From NCBI GenBank assembly GCA_950295325.1, contig OX485806.1:1982001-2046000 (forward strand): a DNA stretch of 64,000 bases. The letters run 5' to 3'. This DNA is from Polytrichum commune. Lineage: Eukaryota; Streptophyta; Polytrichopsida; Polytrichales; Polytrichaceae. The position numbers and the translations under genes were made by a program. This document shows positions 24,105 to 32,887 of this stretch, one piece after another. The notes under the pieces are model-generated. The model made no database searches. It saw only the letters and a list, made by a program, of their open reading frames with translations, and was not told the DNA's origin. Numbering within the stretch: the first letter of the stretch is position 1; every line of letters starts with the position of its first letter.

Positions 24105-24283
24105 TGTTAGGTTGCAACGGTGACATTGTCCCATATGGGTTGTCTACGCTGGTCCTAACCCATACATATAAATAAAGGCATAAGGGGAGGAGCTAATCAC
24201 TCTCTCCATTGTATGCAATCCTTGTGTGTTGTGTTCTACCTTTCTACGCTGATGTCTTTGCTTTCTCCTCTCATTTCCCAATA
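24092..24283 (+). repeat. Copia 3' LTR (192 bp)
   Basis: Same sequence as 18677-18868, TATTGG to CCAATA, followed directly by the TATTA target duplication. The gag-pol stop codon falls within its first 13 bases. Confidence 0.95.
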
Positions 24284-26870
24284 TATTACTCTTAAGTCCA
24301 TTTATAATTTTTTGCCCCCATGTTTTTAAAATACCCTATCATTTGTTCGCACGTATATTGCTACTCCAACCAATGACTGCCCCCCCCCCCTTGAGAGTCA
24401 TTAACATAAGTATACAAATGCAATTATTGTCTCTAAGTCTACCATGAAATGATCAATAAGATCATATGTCCACTTGTTGTTAGCCACTTTTGATACCAAC
24501 ATAAACCAATCTCCACATTTGATGGACGGTCCATCAAGTCAAATGGATCCCTATACTCCACCCAACGATTACCAAACTTCCTCCGCATCCTATAAACTCT
24601 CCCAACAAACCAAACCTTATGAAAACTTATCCAATATGAACACTTATGATATGTAGTATAGTAACAGTACCATACAAGTACAATTATTGTATACTTTTTA
24701 AAGGCCTTCCATATATGTACGTAACTATAAATTATAACATGTATACCATATGTATATGCAATACGGCAAGGTCCAAATCAATACCCCTCCTGTGCACTCA
24801 CGTATAACTCGTACATGTTTAATACAGTGCACCCCCCGAGCTATGGAGGGGACTCTATATTTCGAGAATAGTAATAATATTCAATAAAAGGATGTCTTGT
24901 TGATTAACTTCAGTATAAGAATTCTTTTTCTTCTCAAAGGTGGGATTCAGATGCAATTGGGGCAATATACCAATTGGCCACAAATTCTCATGAAACTTTG
25001 CCAAGAAATACTTGTGAATCCCTCAATTATCGCAATAAGTTGTGAAACGCAATTAACAAAACCGAAACATCGAGATATGGGGTGAATTCATATGCTTGTA
25101 ATACCTTAAACAACATTACGGATTAATTCAATCCCTCCACACATAGGTCTAAGCTTGTATTAAAACAAAATGCATGGGTATGTGTTGAATGTACATCCCT
25201 CTTGTACATTAAACAACCTTTGGGATCCATCCAATCCTTCCACACATAGGCCTCAGCTTGTATTATCGCTTATAAGTAGTAGCAAACTTGTTTATATTTG
25301 GAGTTTTCTTTCGGTGGTGAGTTGTGTTTAGGACTCGATTATAGAATACCAATATACGATCTTCAAAACCTTTCATCAAAAGTATATGTTTAAAGCAAAT
25401 GGTTTAAAGCCAAAGAAAGATTTAAAAAAATGAAAGGTAAGGTTACCCCTAAATTTGCTTCACATTTGAAATGTTTATGGTTTTATTTTACAAAATTTAA
25501 AGGTAGTCATATAGTTTTGAATTACTTCCACTTAAGGCTACACATGTATTGGGAGTTATTCAGTTAACCATGCGTACCGTATGTCGTCATGTTTGTTCAG
25601 GGGTGGGCGGTTATAGGGTATAGGGTATAGGGTATAGTGTTTAGGGTTTAGGGTTTAGGGTACCACGTATGAACTAATGAGAGTATCCCCCTTCTGTTAC
25701 CAACTAAAAATTGCTTGCCTTTATAATATTTGGATACCCTACCCTCCCCTTCTCTCCATTATGCTTTGTTGGGCTCATAATGTTACTTAGAACAACAACT
25801 GCTATTGTTTGAGTCATTACTGTAGATAATGTACATGGGGTACTAAAATTTGTTTTTTGTCTCACGTATAGTACATTAAGAATGCTAGTATTATTATTTT
25901 TGAAATAAATGTTGATGTATTGAAGGGGGCCCTAAGGTTAAGAGAGGAAATTGAGAATATTGATTTTAAAGCAACCCATACTACCTATGACAATAGATGT
26001 GCTACTTTCATGGCATCTAGGCGCTCAAAGTTTGTGTACGTATTAATACAATTATGTATAGGTGTGTAAAAGTGGGTAAATTAAACAGGTTGGATGGTAG
26101 GGTGGTGGCAAATGTAATTACTAGTTTAAATGCTAGATGAGAGGAGATAACATGATATTGGAGTGAATATCATTACATCGTATGCAAAACAATAAAATAG
26201 ATGCTAATTTAATTTTGAATGACACGTATTTTTATACTCCATGTACTATTGTTGTTGTTGTGGTTGATGTTTCACACGACACTATAATTTTTTGTCTCCT
26301 AGTTCTACAATGACCTCTCAATATTAGGTACTTCAATATTATAAACCACCCCTCAACAATGTTCAATGCTCATATATTATTAGCCAATTTTCTTTGTTGT
26401 CCACCATAAATACGTAGATGCCTTTTGCTTTGTCATTATGTGGACTCATAGTCTATGCATGTTGTCCACTATGAATACACATTCCATTGTAAGGCTGGCA
26501 CACGGAATGTAGTAATGTTAGGTTTTTATTTATAGGACGCAGTTGGTGGCTAGTATCCTATGTTGGAAAATGGATCCAAGGGAAACGATCAGTACTTAAG
26601 GGGACACCCCTCCACCAAGGGAGTCTTTTTGCATCTCAGATGTGGGTTGCGTTGCTTGGACCCTTGTAGTGTTCTGGATGTTTATTTCGTGCAGGTACAG
26701 ATTCTATTGCAATGGACCTTTTATACCCTAAACACTAAATTCCAAGCCATAAACCCATTAGTGGAGCCAATTTTTATGTGGATTGCACTGTCTGGATCCT
26801 TATAGTGATTGATTTTTGTTTATGGCAAGTATCGTTCCTGGTGAAATGGTCCTATTATGACGCCGCAAAT
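24284..26870. other. AT-rich intergenic DNA; no gene seen
   Basis: A run of about twelve C lies near 24378. Two diverged copies of a block containing CCACACATAGGTCTAAGCTTG occur near 25100-25160 and 25207-25270. A telomere-like patch (TATAGGG then TTTAGGG units) lies at 25612-25662. The stretch 25320-25400 resembles 63630-63710 (both with ATCTTCAAAAC and a (C/T)ATCA(A/T)AAGTA block), so a dispersed repeat family is likely. Confidence 0.5.
25612..25662 (+). repeat. Interstitial telomere-like repeats
   Basis: Four TATAGGG-like units are followed by about four units of GTTTAGGGTTTAGGG. The plant telomere repeat is TTTAGGG, which supports a plant source. Confidence 0.7.
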
Positions 26871-26876
26871 CACGGA

Positions 26877-27285
26877 GGTTTACGGACGTGCGTCCGTAAA
26901 CCTTAAACCTCTTGCTTGGTTGGATATCTATTGCTGTGAGAATTGTACTTGAATTATTTCATGTACATTGAGGTTTACGGACGCGCATCCGTAAACCTTA
27001 AACCTCTTGCTTGGTTGGATATGTATTGCTGTGAGAATTGTACTTGAGCTATTTCATGTATATTGAGGTTTACGGACGTGCGTCCGTAAACCTTAAACCT
27101 CTTGCTTGATTGGATATGTATTGCTGTGAGAATTATACTTGAGCTATTTCATGTACATTGAGGTTTACGGACGCGCGTCCGTAAACCTTAAACCTCTTGC
27201 TTGATTGGATATCTATTGTTGTGAGAATTATACTTCAGCTATTTCATGTACATTGAGGTTTATGGACGCGCGTCCGTAAACCTTA
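26877..27285 (+). repeat. 95-bp tandem array of perfect palindromes
   Basis: Palindromes centred on TTACGGACGCGCGTCCGTAA occur at 26878, 26972, 27067, 27162 and 27257, a 94-95 base period. They vary mainly at the central two to four bases (GTGC, CGCA, GCGC). Between them each unit repeats CTTAAACCTCTTGCTTG and TTTCATGTACATTGAGG. Five units are present. Degenerate single palindromes continue at about 27439, 27748, 27832 and 27952. The array lies upstream of the DUF7869-like transposase remnant, where subterminal transposase-binding repeats would be expected. Confidence 0.9.
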
Positions 27286-28069
27286 AACCTTTTTGTTCCA
27301 TTGTTCGGTATTGCACCTGTGCTGACATCATAACCACTTGCCATGTATAGTATACCAACGAGACTGTATTGTCATGAAAATTTTATGACTCACGTACAGT
27401 AACCTAAACCTATTTGTGCTAGTAATGAGGTCCAGAGAGGTTTACGGACGCGCGTCCGTAAACTTGCAAACCTTTGGTTCTATAGTTTTCACCATGTGCC
27501 ATGTAGAATATTACATTGAGACTGTACGGTCAATGGAGGTATAAGATCCCTAAATCCTAAACTTACATCACCCTATGTATCATAGTATAATATTTTGACA
27601 TTGATAAAACACAGTAGGAAGCGCGTATGTTAACCTCTTCTAATTCATAGTCGTCAGGCCTGGGTATACATGTCCGTGGCACCTGGACATCTTGGTTCCC
27701 TAAACCTCTGTGTGTCTTGGACAACACTGACTTTTGACATTCGGATGTTTGCGGACGCACGTCCGTATACTTATGTTGTATAGTTTGCGAAAACATTTGC
27801 GCATGATATTGACCTCTTTGACCACGAAGAGATTTACGGGTGCGCGCCCATAAAACTGTCATGTTTTTGTTGTCTGGACCTTTCCGCCGACTATGAACAA
27901 ATAAAGACATCTGTATGCGCGTGCTTGCACTGATAATGTTGTTACATGGAGATATACGTACGCGCGTTCGTATACCAATGTGTCTTTGTTTCCAGGTCAT
28001 AAAATCCACTATTGTTCATATTGTGTTTCATTGACAATAAGCGTTAGGACTATCCATGACATTTATTGA

Positions 28070-28870
28070 ATGGGATATTTTGACATGTACTCTTCATGTG
28101 GATCACTTGTAGTGGCCATGGATTCCAACGTCGGAGATAGTGCATTCGAGTTCTCTTTGGAAGCGTCAAGCTATGCTAGCGAATTTGAAGGTGTCATGGA
28201 ACATGAAACTACAATTGGTGTCGCTAATGCAGAGGATGATTTCATACCACCATGTGAGGGTTATTCGCGGGAACAATAGATTGATCTTGATGTTGTCATA
28301 ATCAATGGATACAGCGTCCCCGTGGCCAATGGTGTTTGTAGGAACTCAAATCTTACGGACTGTATTGATGCAAATCCCCTTGGGGAAGAAGATGTTGGGG
28401 TGTGCATTTTGAACTCCTTACATCCATTGGAAGTACCTCCTGGTTGGAGATTTTCTCTTCGTCGATGGCCGTTGTGAAGTGTTCTTCACGATGGTGTCAG
28501 CTTGTGGAATCATGCCCGTCGTTTTGAGGAAATACAAAAGGCTTTGTTCGCCATAATGCGTCCTAGACAAGGTCGGCGTAAGTATGATTCCGTTCGCGTG
28601 CCCCGTGAACCCACGCAACGTCGTCGAGATCTAACATTGGGAGACACATCTATTAGGTCCGTAGCAACAAATGATTGTTGTGCAAAAATGTGTTGCCAAC
28701 TATTTCCCCGTGACAAAATCAAATCTTTGAGACAAGAGATGTGGCTTGCGGACTTTCGTATGCGATCTGTGTGGGAGTCCAAATTCGACGGAAATACGGA
28801 AATATGGAAATACGGATTCAATTTCCGTATTTTACCCTGCTTATCTGAGGATAATAGGGTCTATTAGGAC
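28070..28870 (+). pseudogene. DUF7869-type transposase, N-terminal part, with two nonsense codons
   Basis: A single frame runs from the ATG at 28070 to about 28790, broken only by TAG at 28277 and TGA near 28478. The third segment has the Cys/basic region typical of the start of these proteins (NDCCAKMCCQLFPRDKIKSLR, about 28672-28734, and MWLADFRMRSVWESK). Coding sense stops at about 28785, where the GC-rich insert begins. The rest of the protein resumes at about 32890. I infer one gene split by an insertion and decayed by point mutation. Family assignment is by motif memory and should be read as likely, not proven. Confidence 0.6.
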
Positions 28871-29436
28871 AAAATTAATGGTACTAGGAAATAGAGTAGT
28901 CTAACCCCGCCTTGTGCGGTAAAACGACTCTAAATAAGTACTATGACCGGTCCGTCAAATAGGATGGGCGGACCATGCAATCATGGTCCAAACCCTTGGT
29001 CCGGACCAAGTGACGGACGCGCCAAGATTACCCAACGGCCCGGAAGTGGCGGTTACAACGGGCCTTATGGCGGTTGGGGGAAAAGAGAGCCGTTGGTGAA
29101 AATGTTAGTAAAACCGTTGGTGGGAACCGCCGGAAAACGGTTGGTAACCGTTTTCCGTTAAACCGAACGGTAACAGGGGAAGGAAGAGGGAGGAAGGAGA
29201 TTTAAGGGTCCCTTCCTTCTCCCTCACACTCTTTTCTGGAAAAATGCAACCTGTTGAGAGAACGAGTGGTGAGGTGTTCCTTCTTTCGAGCCGCCAGCAG
29301 TTGGATTGCTGGGACTCAGCACTTTTCAGTCACCGGCAGTGGGCTTGCCGGGACTTTGTGGCACTTAGACGGAAGAGAAGGACTCCGGAAGAGAGAGGGA
29401 GAGGTTGCAAGCCAGAAAGGGTGAGAAGAGAGGAAA

Positions 29437-31509
29437 ATGCTGGAAGCACGGGAAGAGGATCAGCGGGAACCCATCCCGATTCCGCTGAAAGCCCTCACCC
29501 CTGCAATTCCGAGGGAGGATAGAGAGCTGCAGGAGCTCGCGGAGGATCTCAGGGTCATGGGTTGTGCGGGATTGCTCTCCAAACCCTGGAATCTCAGAGC
29601 GGAAGATACCCTCCGCGAGTTTAAATTCGAGAGGGGAAATCAGTGGCTAGGCACAAAGAGGAGGGATCCGGAACATTGGACTCCGGATACGTGGAACAGG
29701 GTCTACGGGTTTCCCAGGGGAATCACGGAGGGGTGGGCCGGCCGCCGCGACGGCCTGTTCGCCGGGAAATTCAGAGGGGACGCGGATCCAAAGGACGGGT
29801 TTCACCCAGGGAACTGCCGGAATATTAGGGAGCGGAGAGTGCTAGAGTTTTTCCTGCCCATTCTCAATCCGGACAAGCCGAAGCGGATTAGCCTCACCAT
29901 GGCTAACACGCTGTTTGGTGCAATGTCCGGAGTCCGGCCGGTGAATTGGGGCCTGATCATCCAGGAGATAGTCGGACGGGCCCTCCCCCATATTGGCCGG
30001 AAACCCTCCTTCCTCTCCCCCTTCATTTTGCACCTCTACCAGCATTTCGACTGCATCACGGCAGAGGAGGAGGACCTGCTCACAATAGCGGCGGATGAGG
30101 TCACCTACAAGCTGCTCCCGGAAGCCGGAGACGTCGAGACGGAGACCTCCAGCGACCCTATTCTTCCGGAAGCACCTCCCTCGTCACCCGGAAGCCCGCC
30201 ACCAACCGTCTCGAGGCCACTCTCTCCCCCTCCCCCGCACCAACATCCGGAAGCCGGACCCAGCCGGGAGACCCCATGGCGAAATGTGGACCTATCCGCT
30301 TGGGACTTCCCGGAGAATCCATTCAAGCGGTTCCAGGAGGGGATGGAGGACCTCAAGACCCAGTACTACCGACTGGAGCACATCGTCAAGGGGGCGAACC
30401 ATGCTCTGGACGACTGCGGACCCGGAAACATTCTCCGGGAATTGGCAAAGAGGGCGGACCGGAAGGAGCTGGAGCAGGCCAAGACGGAGAACGCCCACCT
30501 CACCGCACAGGTAGCGGCTATGACCCAGGAGCTGAGTCAGAAGAGTGAGGAGATCCGGAAGTATCATGCGGAGCAGGCAGTGCTCTTCAGCCGAATCCGG
30601 GAGCTGGTGGGTCATCCGGCGGAGATCGTGAACAAGGCACATCTCTACGACCGGATGATGGAGTCAGGAGAACCGGCTTCCGCCAGGCAGACCCTCCCCA
30701 TCCTCGTGAAGTACTCACGGACGATGAAGGATCTCCTGGCGGAAATCCAGAGGGTGGTCCCGCCAAGCGGAACACCGCGGAGAGTGCTCTATCCGGGTCC
30801 GCCAGGGTCACCAACCGGGACCCTCTACGAGGTGGTTGGTGAAGTAGCCCTGGTTCAGAATCCGCCGGCCTCTGCAGGACCCAGCCAGCAAGGAGGCGGC
30901 TCTCGGCCTGGTCATTCCGGAGGGGCTCCGGAAAGGGTCCATTCTCCCCAGGTGAGGCGGAAGAGCACCGGGTCGGTCCGATCCGGAAGGGGCCAGTCCC
31001 CTGTTCCGCGGAACTCGGATAGGTCCCGGACTCCGGATAGGGCTCGGACGCCGATCCGGCACCAGACTTCCGATCGGGAGGCCACTCCGAGTAGGGGTAA
31101 GGCTCCTATGACCCACGCCTCGCCATCGTCTCCACGGGACTGCCAAGTGGTGAGTCCATTTCCTCCGCCACACTCGAGAGCGGCCTCCAACAGGGATCCG
31201 CGGACGGCTTCACTCTCGGGTGGACGGAATCCGGAGCAGGGCACCGGAAGCGATCCTTCTCCAGTCCGAAGCATCCGGATGGGGACAGCTTCCGGAACCC
31301 CAGGGACAGTCTCCGGGACACCAGGGACCGCTACCCCACGGACCGAGAGGGCAGCGGATTCGGAGGACGAGGTTGCTCCGTCTCCGAACATGAGGAGGAT
31401 GCTCACGCGGCTGCAGAAGGCGTCGCCGGCCGGGGGCTCATCCGCCGTCAGCGGATTAGGGAGTCACTCCAAGGAGGGATCGGCTCCGAAGAAGCACCGG
31501 TCTTCTTAA
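29437..31509 (+). CDS. Plant-transposon/gag-like ORF, 690 aa
   Basis: The uninterrupted frame starts at ATG 29437 and ends at TAA 31507-31509. Residues about 1-230 form a folded domain with HWTPDTWNRVYGFPRG, NCRNIRERRVLEFFLPILNP and FDCITAEEEDLLTIAADEV. This resembles the domain annotated in plants as a putative plant transposon protein (gag-like). Residues 235-290 are Pro/Ser-rich. About 300-440 is a probable coiled coil (RKELEQAKTENAHLTAQVA). The C-terminal 230 residues are low-complexity, rich in Ser, Pro, Arg and Gly, with RS-like repeats. There is no protease, integrase or reverse transcriptase, so the insert would be non-autonomous or of another class. Many Ser-Gly and Pro-Glu codon pairs are spelled TCC GGA or CCG GAA, so the motif density shapes the protein. 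The intact frame suggests recent activity or selection. Confidence 0.7.
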   Translation: MLEAREEDQREPIPIPLKALTPAIPREDRELQELAEDLRVMGCAGLLSKPWNLRAEDTLREFKFERGNQWLGTKRRDPEHWTPDTWNRVYGFPRGITEGWAGRRDGLFAGKFRGDADPKDGFHPGNCRNIRERRVLEFFLPILNPDKPKRISLTMANTLFGAMSGVRPVNWGLIIQEIVGRALPHIGRKPSFLSPFILHLYQHFDCITAEEEDLLTIAADEVTYKLLPEAGDVETETSSDPILPEAPPSSPGSPPPTVSRPLSPPPPHQHPEAGPSRETPWRNVDLSAWDFPENPFKRFQEGMEDLKTQYYRLEHIVKGANHALDDCGPGNILRELAKRADRKELEQAKTENAHLTAQVAAMTQELSQKSEEIRKYHAEQAVLFSRIRELVGHPAEIVNKAHLYDRMMESGEPASARQTLPILVKYSRTMKDLLAEIQRVVPPSGTPRRVLYPGPPGSPTGTLYEVVGEVALVQNPPASAGPSQQGGGSRPGHSGGAPERVHSPQVRRKSTGSVRSGRGQSPVPRNSDRSRTPDRARTPIRHQTSDREATPSRGKAPMTHASPSSPRDCQVVSPFPPPHSRAASNRDPRTASLSGGRNPEQGTGSDPSPVRSIRMGTASGTPGTVSGTPGTATPRTERAADSEDEVAPSPNMRRMLTRLQKASPAGGSSAVSGLGSHSKEGSAPKKHRSS

Positions 31510-31929
31510 TTAGGGGAGTGGCTAGATTGATTGGGCAGAAGGGAGGTAGGCAGGTAGGACTTAGGAGTTTTTGAAGACGATTAATAAAATTTTCCTTTGA
31601 TAGTGTCAGCGGAAAACCCGGATCTAGATCCGAGAAATCCGGGAGACCGGGGGTAGTTAGGGTTTTCTTGAGCGGCGGCTGCTTGGGCCGCCGCCCTCAG
31701 TTTAGGGATTTTTGAGCCTCTACTTAAGGCTGAATAAGGAGCTTGGGGGGGGGTTCCTTCTCCATTGTTGTATTGTGGTTACTCCTACCCCGAATAAATG
31801 TCTTTGCTTCTCACCCCTTGACTTCTCTTGATTGCTGTGTGTGTGAATGACCTGGAGATCGTTAGTGGAAGAGAAAGGGAGGGCATGAAGGATAGGAGTT
31901 CCGGATAGGACATGAGAGAGGAGACCCGG

Positions 31930-32465
31930 ATCAGATCCGGTTACCGCCTTGTAGATCCTCTCTGAGTGTAGTGGGAGGGAAACCTCACTAATCCGGTAGG
32001 TTGGGTAACGTCTAGGTGGGATAGCCGCTGGGAAGATTGGGTGAGATCCGGAAGGAATCCGGACTTACGCCAATCTGATCTTCTGAAGAGGTCCCACCGT
32101 CCTTAGACGGACCTGCCCGGATTAGTGGTACGGATCGCCTAGTTATCTCAGATTGAGTAGAATCCAAGGTAAAGGTAGCCGGACAGATCCGTCGGACGGA
32201 GAAGGAGAGGTCCGGATCAGTAAGGATTCCGATAGGAGGCCACCTCCGGAGTGCAGTAGGAAGAGATCCTCATTGTTCCGAATGCCTGGGTAACGTCCAT
32301 GTGAGATAGCCGTCGTTAGGACTGGGCAAGATCCGGAAGGTGCCGGACTTACGCCATCCGACCTTCTGAAGAGGTCTCACAGTCTTTGGACGGGGTAATC
32401 CGGAAAGTGGTACGGGTCACCTACTCATCCCGTCGAGTTAGATCTCCGGTTGGAATCCGGACTCC
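31930..32465 (+). repeat. Two diverged ~290-base direct repeats inside the GC-rich insert
   Basis: Blocks at about 31936-32174 and 32235-32462 share the order GGGTAACGTC, GATAGCCG, AAGATCCGGAAGG, CGGACTTACGCCA, CTTCTGAAGAGGTC, then a GTGGTACGG segment. They have diverged clearly. They may be subterminal binding repeats or 3' structural repeats of the element. Confidence 0.7.
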
Positions 32466-32887
32466 TCTGGCCACTTTGGTCCCAAGAAACAATCCAGATC
32501 TCTCTGCGTGACCTGCCAGGACGGACCTGATCAATCCGGATTGGTTGTGAGGGAGTTTCCGGATTCTAACCTTATCAAGGACGTCTTCACCGGAAGGAAC
32601 CAATTATTCTAGAGAGTAGACGTAAAGGGGTGGGTAAGTATTATAAAGAGGACCTAGAAATAACATCCGGAGAGGTACCCTCCGGAAAAAGGCTAAGAAT
32701 GTCCCCAAAGACCAAATTTCCGGAAATTTGGCTAAGGAAGAAGAAATAAGCAGGTACGGAGAATTTTAGACCTCCTACACTTCACAGAATCCCTGGACGA
32801 TACTAAGGTCACCCGGAAATATCCGGATTTGGCACAAAAACCCGCCAATCCGGAACTTTTGGTGTTTGTGGGTTCCCACAATCTGCA

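Larger units (their letters stand above)
18672..24288 (+). mobile_element. Young complete Ty1/copia LTR retrotransposon
   Basis: The element runs from 18677 to 24283 and is flanked by a TATTA target-site duplication (18672-18676 and 24284-24288). The two 192-base LTRs read the same throughout by eye, so insertion is recent. Internal order is primer-binding site, long leader with a 120-bp tandem array, one uninterrupted gag-pol frame, polypurine tract and 3' LTR. Everything needed for autonomous transposition appears present. The insertion sits in AT-rich intergenic DNA. Confidence 0.96.
28790..32885 (+). mobile_element. GC-rich TCCGGA-dense insert carrying a 690-aa ORF
   Basis: The transposase reading frame is interrupted by about 4.1 kb of visibly more GC-rich DNA. 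The hexamer TCCGGA and its core CCGGA recur throughout, in both coding and non-coding parts. It contains one long ORF (29437-31509). A 3' region follows with an (A/T)-rich AATAAA-type signal near 31790, then two diverged copies of a roughly 290-base block (31936-32174 and 32235-32462). If AAA is a target duplication, the split gene rejoins as codons for WESK then LEVHR. I see no convincing LTRs or terminal inverted repeats, so the exact ends and class are unresolved. Confidence 0.6.

Noticed and set aside
26877-27285. Regularly spaced palindromes resembling a CRISPR array
   Set aside because: The spacer sequences between palindromes are themselves repeated, there are no cas genes, and the context is a plant transposon.
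30912-31406. 164-codon antisense frame within the 690-aa ORF
   Set aside because: GC-rich shadow of the sense ORF, with no independent features.
28790-32885. LTRs or terminal inverted repeats for the GC-rich insert
   Set aside because: Compared both ends by eye in direct and inverted orientation and found only chance-level matches, so no ends are claimed.
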